Shown: one piece after another, positions 1 to 4,895 of the stretch
Position numbering within the stretch: the first letter of the stretch is position 1
Layout: each line of letters opens with the position of its first letter
Assembly: GCA_027310845.1 (NCBI GenBank)
Contig: DAIDAB010000156.1
Coordinates: 1 to 5,124, forward strand
DNA length: 5,124 nt
Source of the DNA: a bacterium
GTDB lineage: Archaea > Thermoproteota > Nitrososphaeria > Nitrososphaerales > CADDZS01
Direction: 5' to 3'
Position numbers and translations under genes: made by a program
The notes under the pieces: model-generated
What the model saw: only the letters and a program-made list of their open reading frames with translations
What the model was told of the DNA's origin: nothing
Databases searched by the model: none

Positions 1-81
1 CTTTAGGACGTTCTCGAACTCCTTCTTCGCGACTACGAACATCGCGTCGAACGTGAGTTTAGGTAGCGGACAGTCAGACAT
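1..81 (-). CDS. Partial unknown protein running off the left edge
   Basis: A minus-strand frame begins at an ATG at 81-79 and continues through the left edge, giving 27 visible residues that start MSDCPLPKLTFDAMF and end in a helix-like stretch AKKEFENVLK. The codons show a purine-first, G/C-third pattern (GAC, GCG, GTC, AAG, GAG, AAC), typical of real coding sequence. The same frame is open upstream only to a TGA at 123-121, and the residues between it and the ATG (EYENLLIESS) also look protein-like, so the true N-terminus may be longer or broken. An AGGAGG at 120-115 is too far from this ATG to decide the start. The opposite plus frame (2-175) is also open but is serine/threonine-rich, as antisense shadows often are. 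The family is not recognised. If real, the gene is divergent from the frame at 245. Confidence 0.35.
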   Translation of the reverse strand, partial: MSDCPLPKLTFDAMFVVAKKEFENVLK

Positions 82-201
82 CGAGGATTCGATGAGCAGA
101 TTCTCGTACTCGCGCCTCCTTCATCCGACGATCGGTAACACGCACAAGTTTTGGTTCAATCCGACGCAGAGGTAACAGAACCCTACTGCCGGAATCTTAA
201 A

Positions 202-223
202 GTTACAGTAATATTACTGTAAC
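202..223. promoter_or_regulatory. Perfect 22-bp palindrome, likely operator
   Basis: The two 11-nt halves GTTACAGTAAT and ATTACTGTAAC are exact reverse complements with no spacer. The site ends 21 nt before the ATG at 245. With a leaderless or short-leader transcript, the archaeal TATA box would be centred near 215-218, inside the right half (ATATTACTG). A dimeric regulator bound here would therefore block TBP/TFB. The protein that binds is not known; autoregulation by the winged-helix product of 245-697 or 751-1080 is an inference. The site also lies between divergent frames, so it could act on both. Confidence 0.65.
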
Positions 224-244
224 CATATTACCGATTGACTTCCA

Positions 245-697
245 ATGACGCAAGATAATAAAAACGAGGAAGAGGAGTACAGTAGCTACAACCGCCCAGC
301 CGAAAATGAGAGTACGCTGATCAAGAGACCTTCATTATTCGTGATCAGAGGCATTCTTCAAAATGTCAACAAGTGAATCGACCATAAAGCAAGATTCCAT
401 GAGCTCGCAACCTGCACTCCAGAGCTGCGAAACAGAGGGAAGCTGATCCAGTACCTCAAGCTTCTTGTCGATGAACTAGGGTGGCTCGAAAAGAAAGGCG
501 AAGTTCGAAGCACGCCCTGGAATCCAGCTAGTAGGAATTACCGTCACAGGCGATGGACGGTCTCCTGGTACCACATCACGCATCTTGGCAAGTCGTTTCT
601 TGAGCTCTTTCCCACGCCTGAACTGACAGAAGAAGAAGAACTACCCACACCAGAGCAGCAGGAAAAGAACTGGAAAGAGTGGCTCGGGCAGGAGTAA
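245..697 (+). pseudogene. Winged-helix DNA-binding protein, interrupted by one in-frame TGA
   Basis: From ATG 245 to TAA 695-697 the frame encodes 150 codons with a single stop, TGA at 374-376 (codon 44), and no frameshift. It is a tandem paralogue of the 109-aa gene at 751. Shared blocks include the starts MTQDNK/MTENNQ, KRPSLFVIRGIL/KRPGLFAIRAIL, RNR, LGWLE, and the wing and end ITHLGKSFLELFP/ITDKGKAFLALFP. The TGA falls within about one residue of Trp39 of the intact copy, so TGG to TGA is the likely change. No ATG, GTG or TTG follows in frame, so re-initiation cannot rescue the wing and recognition helix. Compared with the paralogue it has a longer, Trp- and Arg-rich wing loop (around residues 89-104) and an acidic C-terminal tail ending EWLGQE. 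No Shine-Dalgarno is seen; the mRNA is probably leaderless. Alternatives are sequencing error, strain polymorphism, or programmed readthrough. Confidence 0.75.
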
Positions 698-737
698 CCA
701 ATAGCGCGAGAATATCCTCCACTAATTTCAAGATCCA

Positions 738-744
738 AGAAGGA
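738..744 (+). promoter_or_regulatory. Shine-Dalgarno-like site for the gene at 751
   Basis: AGAAGGA ends 6 nt before ATG 751. It supports 751 as the start over the in-frame GTG at 679, which lies inside the upstream reading frame. The only other nearby ATG (744) is out of frame. A Shine-Dalgarno here would fit translation of a downstream cistron on a shared mRNA with 245-697. Confidence 0.5.
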
Positions 745-750
745 TGCGCA

Positions 751-1080
751 ATGACAGAAAATAATCAAACCAAAAAGAGCCAAGTCAAAGCAAGTTCCCC
801 TCACACGCTCAAAAGGCCAGGCCTGTTTGCAATTAGAGCCATCCTTGAAAATGCTCGCGGCGGCTGGGGCAAGTTCTCGGACCTTGTGGAGACGACCGAT
901 GGAGTGCGCAACAGGCGGGATTTTGCTGCCTATATCAGATTGTTAGAAAAACTTGGCTGGCTCGAATCAAAGGAACAGGCTATGCCTAGTCGAGAGAGTG
1001 AGTGGAAAACTTTCCTCTTCTACGAAATAACTGACAAGGGGAAGGCCTTCCTAGCTCTCTTTCCTAAAGAGGAAAAATGA
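751..1080 (+). CDS. Small winged-helix DNA-binding protein (intact paralogue)
   Basis: A 109-aa protein likely to act as a transcription factor. A polar, Lys/Gln-rich N-terminus (1-20) is followed by helix 1 (KRPGLFAIRAIL, 21-32), helix 2 (WGKFSDLVETT, 39-49), a probable recognition helix (RNRRDFAAYIRLLEKLGWLES, 53-73), and a beta wing with final helix (FLFYEITDKGKAFLALFP, 88-105). The layout RxLLEKLGWL...YEIT-GK-FL-LF is common in archaeal single-domain winged-helix regulators. No ligand or metal site is evident. The ATG at 751 is chosen because the paralogue 53 nt upstream starts with matching residues (MTQDNK versus MTENNQ) and because of the AGAAGGA ahead of it. It probably shares transcription with 245-697, although a weak A/T element (GAATATCC, 711-718) could serve as its own promoter. 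Because the neighbour is broken, this copy may be the only functional one. The targets are unknown. Confidence 0.8.
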   Translation: MTENNQTKKSQVKASSPHTLKRPGLFAIRAILENARGGWGKFSDLVETTDGVRNRRDFAAYIRLLEKLGWLESKEQAMPSRESEWKTFLFYEITDKGKAFLALFPKEEK

Positions 1081-1112
1081 TTGGATATGTATCGATTTCC
1101 GTCATAGAGGGG

Positions 1113-1126
1113 AAAATGAACAAAAA
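1113..1126 (-). terminator. U-tracts downstream of the MFS gene
   Basis: On the minus strand this reads as TTTTTG then TTTTCC, the first clear paired U-tracts after the transporter's stop, about 120 nt downstream. Archaeal RNA polymerase commonly terminates at such tracts without a strong hairpin. The position is an inference from base composition only. Confidence 0.3.
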
Positions 1127-1139
1127 CGTAACCAATGAA

Positions 1140-1151
1140 TTATTTTTTCTT
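1140..1151 (+). terminator. U-tract terminator after the winged-helix gene
   Basis: TTATTTTTTCTT begins about 60 nt after the stop at 1078-1080 and contains six consecutive T residues. It is a typical archaeal intrinsic termination signal for plus-strand transcription. Further T5 runs at 1189-1193 and 1222-1226 could act as back-up sites. Confidence 0.5.
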
Positions 1152-1188
1152 CGACAGAATATGTCTAGAGGTTACCATTTGGTATGAG

Positions 1189-1231
1189 TTTTTGCTTTGA
1201 AAACCGAGTCGCACGGGTACCTTTTTGCTTT
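1189..1231 (+). repeat. Direct repeat of TTTTTGCTTT in the convergent intergenic region
   Basis: The 10-mer TTTTTGCTTT occurs exactly at 1189-1198 and again at 1222-1231. Both lie between the two convergent genes and are T-rich on the plus strand, so they probably act as secondary termination sites rather than protein-binding sites. Low sequence complexity makes chance similarity possible. Confidence 0.35.
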
Positions 1232-1239
1232 CAAGAGCA

Positions 1240-1259
1240 CAAGGTTCTATCGAACCTTG
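1240..1259. terminator. 8-bp perfect inverted repeat over the MFS stop codon
   Basis: CAAGGTTC and GAACCTTG form an 8-bp perfect stem with a TATC tetraloop. The transporter's TAG (1249-1247) lies at the inner edge of the stem. On the plus strand the stem is followed by a T-rich stretch (GTCTTTATTT), so it can stop read-through from the winged-helix gene. On the minus strand no U-tract follows directly, so there it may instead cap or stabilise the 3' end of the mRNA. Confidence 0.45.
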
Positions 1260-2467
1260 GTCTTTATTTCAACTAGAAGTAGAATCAGCGCCGCAAAAAA
1301 GGCTGTCAGTGCCGCGTAAAGATACGAATCAAATTCGCTGAACGTGAAAATCACTCCCATTGCGATATTTGAAACAAATAGACCAATTGCCCGGCTTGAG
1401 CTGAGCCACCCCATTCCGCCTGAAAGCTTTGATGATTTCACAAGAGTCGAGGTGAGCACTGGTTCGAATGTTTCCACAGATCCTGTCGCAAAGCCTAGAC
1501 CGGCGGCTCCAAGATAGTATATGCCCAGGTTAGAGTGAAGTGCAAATGAAATCCCAATCAAAAGGGATGACAGTGCGGCAACCATGTATCCGAGTGACCA
1601 CAGTGTCCTGAATGGCCTTTTGCTTCTGAGCGAGCCAAGTGAGTATCCCGCAAGCGCTGAGACACCCAGGTATATCCCGAAGGTGATTATTCCAAGGACT
1701 GCGCTGCCCTGCGACTGCGCAACTGTCACTATTGGGAAGCCAAGGGCGTAGTAGCTAAACCCAAAAAACGTGGCAGATATTAGAAGAGCTCGAAATATGA
1801 AATCATTCTTCTTTTGGTCTTCAAGTGATCTTGCTTCCTCTTGATCTCTTTTCTTTGCTGCTTCGGCATGTACTTTGTTTTTCTCATTGGTGTGAGCAAA
1901 AACAAGACAAAGGCTTGAAACCAATAACGGAATAATCGTGACAACTACAATCTCGCGCAAAGGGACGTTCAGCAGTACCAAGACAATTGAGTAGATGACC
2001 GCTATCATTCCGCCGCCGACATCCAATGCGTGGAGGAAGCCAAATATCTTGGAGCGATATTGAGGATTTGAAACCTCGACAAGCCAGGCTCTCCTTGATG
2101 GAGTCCGAAAATATCTTGCCCACCATCCAAACACAAACAAGGCCCCAGTGAGCAACACGCTCGGGAAGAGTGTGCTTATCGACATGAGTGGAATCAGAAG
2201 GTTTCCTGCAATCGAGAGTGTCTTTTTGCTGTACCTGTCTCCGAGTCTTCCACCAAAAAGCGAGAAGATTGATCCAATGCCATAACTCAATGCAAGCAAT
2301 AGTCCGTACAAGTAGGCCGGTTCTTTTAGTTCTATGATTATTAGTATGGGAAAGATCGCTGTTACTGCCTGGTAACCCATATCTGCGAAGAACGCAGAAA
2401 AGGAAATCAGCGCGACATCTAGCGTCAGCCAGCGGGCTTCAACTGGCTCAATATTGTCGGTGTTCAA
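1247..2467 (-). CDS. Major Facilitator Superfamily transporter, probable efflux permease
   Basis: A 406-aa integral membrane protein, the usual length for a 12-helix MFS carrier. Helices are predicted by eye near 16-34, 50-72, 84-100, 103-118, 146-167, 171-191, 223-244, 252-278, 288-309, 313-331, 350-376 and 380-399. A charged cytoplasmic loop (192-222, rich in Lys, Glu and Arg) separates the two six-helix halves. The MFS signature between helices 2 and 3 is present as GGRLGDRYSKKT (72-83). A second conserved segment, WARYFRTPSRRAWLVEV (116-132), follows helix 4, as in drug/proton antiporter-like families. Transport is presumably driven by the proton gradient; the substrate cannot be assigned. 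The start is a TTG at 2467-2465: the frame is closed by a stop 45 nt upstream, and the first ATG (Met30) would delete helix 1. It follows the four-helix membrane protein by 68 nt on the same strand but has its own TATA-like element in that gap. A PadR-type regulator lies further upstream, a common companion of efflux pumps. Confidence 0.9.
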   Translation of the reverse strand: MNTDNIEPVEARWLTLDVALISFSAFFADMGYQAVTAIFPILIIIELKEPAYLYGLLLALSYGIGSIFSLFGGRLGDRYSKKTLSIAGNLLIPLMSISTLFPSVLLTGALFVFGWWARYFRTPSRRAWLVEVSNPQYRSKIFGFLHALDVGGGMIAVIYSIVLVLLNVPLREIVVVTIIPLLVSSLCLVFAHTNEKNKVHAEAAKKRDQEEARSLEDQKKNDFIFRALLISATFFGFSYYALGFPIVTVAQSQGSAVLGIITFGIYLGVSALAGYSLGSLRSKRPFRTLWSLGYMVAALSSLLIGISFALHSNLGIYYLGAAGLGFATGSVETFEPVLTSTLVKSSKLSGGMGWLSSSRAIGLFVSNIAMGVIFTFSEFDSYLYAALTAFFAALILLLVEIKTKVR

Positions 2468-2511
2468 GACGTAACTTTGGATCTCGCTGAACTCAATTTG
2501 GAGCCTATCTC

Positions 2512-2520
2512 AAAAATATA
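2512..2520 (-). promoter_or_regulatory. TATA-like element for the MFS gene
   Basis: The minus strand reads TATATTTTT here. A TATA box at this place would put the transcript start near 2490, leaving a leader of roughly 23 nt before the TTG start at 2467. It lies in the 68-nt gap after the upstream membrane-protein gene, so the transporter could be transcribed both separately and by read-through. Confidence 0.45.
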
Positions 2521-2535
2521 CTGCCTGCAAACGCT

Positions 2536-3126
2536 TCACACTGCTAGGTCTTTAGAAGAGGATCGTCCAGTTAATGGAGCTCTCTTTGCGTTATGTCTTT
2601 TCAAGAGAAGGGTGATGATGTAGATGAGGAGGCCGATGCATAGAGCTCCGAATACTACTGCAAATGAGAGCTCGAGCAAGGCAGCGAAAGTACTTCCAAA
2701 GTGTAAATTCAACTGCTGTTGATACGCAAGGTATGCTGCGATCGAGATGATCGCGCAAGCAATGCACGCTGGAGCGACAATCATCAAAATGTCTTCAGGT
2801 TTCATGGCTTCCCTGACAGCTGGGAGCATTGCTGATCTTTCGAATTTAGTTGATGATGCTGCAGGGATTGGAGCACTCTTTCTGCCCGCCTGGGGGACTT
2901 GAGTTTCCACGAGCTTTTCCTCTTTGGAATGTGCTCGCTTGTATTCCACATATACGAGAAGGCCTGCGCTCGCGACCACAGGAAAAAGAAAGCCAAGATA
3001 GGCAAAAGAAAAGTAGAGAAACGTGAAAGATCCGATGATGGCAAGAAAGAGGTATCTTAGGTACAGATATTTCTCTTCTGTTTTGCGCGACTTTTTGGTC
3101 TCGTCGGATGTGAACTCTATTGGCAT
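2536..3126 (-). CDS. Four-helix membrane protein of unknown function
   Basis: A 196-aa protein that I do not recognise. Residues 1-19 are charged. Two close hydrophobic segments follow (about 21-43 and 46-62), with aromatic-rich content in the first (FTFLYFSFAYLGFLF). A hydrophilic, Pro/Ala/Lys-rich middle (63-110) leads to a third helix (about 111-136, with two Cys in APACIACAII) and a fourth (about 147-175). The basic tail is KRHNAKRAPLTGRSSSKDLAV. The even number of helices and the basic segments suggest that both ends face the cytoplasm. The frame could begin at a TTG at 3144, giving 202 aa. I choose ATG 3126 because a TATA-like TTTAAAA at 3160-3154 would start the transcript near 3130, making a leaderless or near-leaderless mRNA and leaving the TTG upstream of it. 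It sits between the PadR-type regulator and the MFS gene on the same strand, so a joint role in membrane stress or export is possible but unproven. Confidence 0.75.
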   Translation of the reverse strand: MPIEFTSDETKKSRKTEEKYLYLRYLFLAIIGSFTFLYFSFAYLGFLFPVVASAGLLVYVEYKRAHSKEEKLVETQVPQAGRKSAPIPAASSTKFERSAMLPAVREAMKPEDILMIVAPACIACAIISIAAYLAYQQQLNLHFGSTFAALLELSFAVVFGALCIGLLIYIITLLLKRHNAKRAPLTGRSSSKDLAV

Positions 3127-3153
3127 TGCCTCTGGTTCTTTCAAAGTATCTTG

Positions 3154-3160
3154 TTTTAAA
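3154..3160 (-). promoter_or_regulatory. TATA-like element for the four-helix membrane protein
   Basis: The minus strand reads GTTTAAAAC around this point, with TTTAAAA centred at 3157. Standard archaeal spacing of about 27 nt puts the start of transcription near 3130, almost at ATG 3126. This supports a leaderless mRNA and decides the start codon over TTG 3144. Confidence 0.55.
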
Positions 3161-3267
3161 CTTGAAGCTGTCTAGCTAAGCATAATTCGAATGTAGATTT
3201 GTTTTGAATTGAACCTTCCTTAATTTCTTTGCGGATCAAAATAGATCATGGGCATTCCCGCGCGCAA

Positions 3268-3282
3268 CTGAAAAAGAAAGAG
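3268..3282 (-). terminator. U-rich tract after the PadR-type gene
   Basis: The minus strand reads CTCTTTCTTTTTCAG about 65-80 nt after the regulator's stop at 3348. It is the most U-rich stretch downstream of that gene and lies ahead of the next gene's promoter, so it is a plausible archaeal terminator separating the two transcription units. Confidence 0.4.
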
Positions 3283-3347
3283 CGCAATTTCATCTAGCCC
3301 GTCGTAGAGCTTAGAACAACTAAATTGTCTTGGCTTTACTTCTACTG

Positions 3348-4145
3348 TCACTTTTTGTCAAAGTGCGAACACATGTTCGAGATAGCCTGTTCCAGACTCT
3401 TTCCTTCATAGATTGAGATGTGGAAGAATTCTGCCATTTTAGTTGTGTCTTCATGAACAGAAGGCACAGCAAGCAGTATCACTCGCGATGCACGGATATC
3501 ATAGGACATCACACAGAGTTTGACCAAATCCTCGGTTGAGACTCCATTATCGCTACCCACGACCTTTATGACGAGTCCTTCCGTCCTTGAAGAATCCTCG
3601 AGCCTCGTCGCGTATATGTCGATGACATGTTCCAGTCCCGAGGAGCCGCGTAGCACCGAATTTCTCTTGACAGAGTATCCCTGCGATGTGAGAAATTCTT
3701 CGGCCTCCCTCAAGGCGGTCTCGCTATTTTCCAGCTGAGGCGATGCGTGTGGTTTGAGATCCATCCGCATGAACATGTATTGCATAGTAAGCGCAATTTT
3801 CGAGAGGCTGCCCATGCTCCTTGCGAGCTTTTCTGAGCCCGATGTCGTGAGGGTGTACACTCTCTTCTTCAGCGGCGCATTGTCCTCTTGGAATTCCCAG
3901 TTTCCATGAATGAGTTCTTCTTTCTCAAGAGAATGAAGATGAGGGTACAGTGTTCCGTAGCTGAGATTAAGATTAAATGAATTGAGCAAATTTTTCTTTA
4001 GCTCATACCCGCTTTTGGCTCCAAATGTAAGAAGGTAGAGTATCTCAAGGTCTAGTAATTGTCTTGCGACATTCTTTGCCTCTACTTCTTCTAATACTGA
4101 CTCTTTCGGCTTCTCGGTTGTTGTCATCGAACTGGCTGCTATCAT
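3348..4145 (-). CDS. PadR-type regulator with C-terminal nuclease-fold-like domain
   Basis: A 265-aa probable transcription factor. Residues 30-107 form a PadR-like winged helix: LEILYLLTFGAKSGYELKK (33-51), recognition helix LSYGTLYPHLHSLEKEELI (61-79), and wing KKRVYTLTTSG (93-103). Residues 105-129 form the usual first C-terminal helix for dimerisation. PadR proteins normally end near 110-180 aa; here an extra domain (about 143-262) follows. Its pattern, helix (ALREAEEFLTSQGYSVK), strand with Gly-rich turn (RGSSGLEHVIDIYA, 166-179), strand LVIKVVG (191-197), then ASRVILLAVPSV and AEFFHISIYEG, resembles the PD-(D/E)XK/Mrr restriction-endonuclease fold. Asp176 and Lys194 match the expected D and K, but the acidic residue two before the Lys is Val192. 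A non-catalytic sensor or protein-binding role is therefore more likely than DNA cleavage. The start is ATG 4145, because an in-frame TGA lies 6 nt upstream; Met7 (4127) is an alternative. It may control the downstream membrane protein and MFS genes. Confidence 0.8.
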   Translation of the reverse strand: MIAASSMTTTEKPKESVLEEVEAKNVARQLLDLEILYLLTFGAKSGYELKKNLLNSFNLNLSYGTLYPHLHSLEKEELIHGNWEFQEDNAPLKKRVYTLTTSGSEKLARSMGSLSKIALTMQYMFMRMDLKPHASPQLENSETALREAEEFLTSQGYSVKRNSVLRGSSGLEHVIDIYATRLEDSSRTEGLVIKVVGSDNGVSTEDLVKLCVMSYDIRASRVILLAVPSVHEDTTKMAEFFHISIYEGKSLEQAISNMCSHFDKK

Positions 4146-4151
4146 TTGGTA

Positions 4152-4193
4152 TCATTCTTTTTTGCGAATCTTCTTTTCCTTGTTTTGCATCAT
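4152..4193 (-). other. Possible 13-codon upstream ORF in the PadR leader
   Basis: Two consecutive ATGs (4193 and 4190) open a 13-codon lysine-rich frame, MMQNKEKKIRKKE, ending in TGA at 4154-4152. It is in the same frame as the PadR gene, only 6 nt ahead of its ATG. If transcription starts from the element near 4244-4251, the first ATG is roughly 27 nt into a leader of about 75 nt, which is long for an archaeal mRNA. It may be a leader peptide or meaningless A-rich sequence; there is no direct sign of translation. Confidence 0.2.
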
Positions 4194-4238
4194 GTGGACG
4201 GCCGCTAGCTCTCTCACTAGCTGAAAAGAGAAATGCAA

Positions 4239-4259
4239 CATTCGTATTTAATTCAAATG
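4239..4259 (-). promoter_or_regulatory. TATA-like element inside an imperfect palindrome, PadR gene promoter
   Basis: The arms CATTCGTATT and AATTCAAATG, around a single central T, are inverted repeats matching at 8 of 10 positions. The minus strand includes TTAAATAC (4251-4244), the best TATA-like element upstream of the PadR-type gene. PadR regulators often repress their own promoters through palindromic operators over the core promoter, so autoregulation is a reasonable inference. Confidence 0.45.
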
Positions 4260-4372
4260 AGCTCTGACACTGAAACTCTAATCTGTACCAGAGGATTATG
4301 AAAATTCGCAGTGAATGAGCGCTCACGGTCTTTGAAATCTAGAGCGACGTTTCGAAGGCTGGGACAGCTCTG

Positions 4373-4385
4373 CCATAAAAGAAAC
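4373..4385 (-). terminator. U-rich tract after the HTH_45-like gene
   Basis: The minus strand reads GTTTCTTTTATGG beginning 27 nt after the stop at 4412. It is a modest U-tract at the expected place for archaeal termination. The rest of the 266-nt gap to the PadR start holds the PadR promoter, the possible small upstream ORF, and a 10-nt palindrome TGAGCGCTCA (4316-4325) of unknown meaning. Confidence 0.3.
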
Positions 4386-4411
4386 ATGACAAAGCTGCGA
4401 GCTTACGAGGT

Positions 4412-4711
4412 CTATTCCGGTGCTAGCTTAAGGTCTTCCCTGATTGAAAGGAACTGGTGTAGCAGGTGGAACCCTTTCTCCGAGAGTCGATAGATTCTCT
4501 TTCCTTCGGCATTGTCCGAGATTATCAAGCCCTGTGCGATGAGCGCTCTGATGTAGCCTTGCATCACTGTCCAAGATAGATTTGCCTTGTACATGATGTG
4601 TGTAGGCTTTTCGGCGCCTGAGCCGATTGCTCGGAGAATGTCACAGTATGTTTCCATACGCGACCTTCTGTTAAGTTGCTGTTGCTGCTGTGCCTGCTGT
4701 GGATATGTCAT
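4412..4711 (-). CDS. HTH_45-like winged-helix protein with Gln-rich N-terminus
   Basis: A 99-aa small DNA-binding protein resembling the archaeal winged-helix family PF14947 (HTH_45), which is numerous in Thaumarchaeota. The core begins at residue 15. Helix 1 is RRSRMETYCDILRAI (15-29). THIMYKANLSW (37-47) is the family hallmark, followed by the recognition helix TVMQGYIRALIAQGLII (48-64). The wing and last helix are KRIYRLSEKGFHLLHQFLSI (71-90). Family members usually begin right at the RRSR segment; here 14 extra residues, MTYPQQAQQQQQLN, contain seven Gln. The start at ATG 4711 is set by an in-frame TGA 21 nt upstream; Met19 would remove part of helix 1. No ligand-binding domain is present. 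It is divergent from the frame starting near 4896 and upstream of the PadR gene on the same strand, with 266 nt between. The target genes are unknown. Confidence 0.88.
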   Translation of the reverse strand: MTYPQQAQQQQQLNRRSRMETYCDILRAIGSGAEKPTHIMYKANLSWTVMQGYIRALIAQGLIISDNAEGKRIYRLSEKGFHLLHQFLSIREDLKLAPE

Positions 4712-4762
4712 GTATTCTGCTTCCGTTTTCGTTCACCTGATTTCAAATGTCGTATCTAGTTT

Positions 4763-4770
4763 TGATATAG
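4763..4770 (-). promoter_or_regulatory. TATA-like element for the HTH_45-like gene
   Basis: The minus strand reads CTATATCA. Standard spacing puts the transcript start near 4739, about 28 nt ahead of ATG 4711. The sequence just downstream (minus strand CATTTGAAAT, 4749-4740) resembles the half-site in the PadR promoter and could be an operator. Confidence 0.45.
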
Positions 4771-4847
4771 AAATTCTGTTACCAGTGGTGTACATCCTTG
4801 GTGAATTCTCCCAATATAGCGGCGAGCGTGAAGTAGGAGCACAGATT

Positions 4848-4864
4848 CATAATATCTAATATCG
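4848..4864 (+). promoter_or_regulatory. A/T-rich TATA-like element for the right-edge frame
   Basis: CATAATATC and CTAATATCG lie back to back. Either would start transcription near 4880-4887, shortly before the TTG at 4896. Together with the minus-strand element at 4763-4770 this makes the 184-nt gap a divergent promoter region. I see no other gene in that gap. Confidence 0.3.
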
Positions 4865-4895
4865 AGAGAGAAGGAAAAGCCTCTCAGAACGTCAA

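Noticed and set aside
2..175. Plus-strand open frame at the left edge
   Set aside because: It is Ser/Thr-rich and lacks a coding codon pattern, whereas the opposite strand shows purine-first, G/C-third codons and a helix-like product.
245..697. TGA read as tryptophan or selenocysteine
   Set aside because: Three other genes here end in TGA and use TGG for Trp, and nothing resembling a selenocysteine insertion element was apparent; a nonsense change is simpler.
544..804. 86-aa minus-strand frame rich in Ser and Cys
   Set aside because: It is antisense to the 245-697 reading frame, has low-complexity Ser runs from complemented GAA/GAG codons, and no domain features.
1081..1246. CRISPR-like or mobile-element repeats in the convergent gap
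   Set aside because: There is only one short direct repeat of low complexity, no regular spacing, no terminal inverted repeats, and no transposase in the window.
4204..4221. Inverted repeat GCTAG-N8-CTAGC upstream of the PadR gene
   Set aside because: The arms are only 5 nt, and it lies at the predicted transcript start without similarity to other sites; too weak to call an operator.
4045..4326. 93-aa minus-strand frame overlapping the PadR start
   Set aside because: It covers the PadR N-terminus in another frame with no domain pattern; the PadR frame has clear family motifs.
4587..4859. 90-aa plus-strand frame with a run of Cys
   Set aside because: The Cys run is the antisense reading of the glutamine CAG/CAA codons of the HTH_45-like gene, so it is a shadow.
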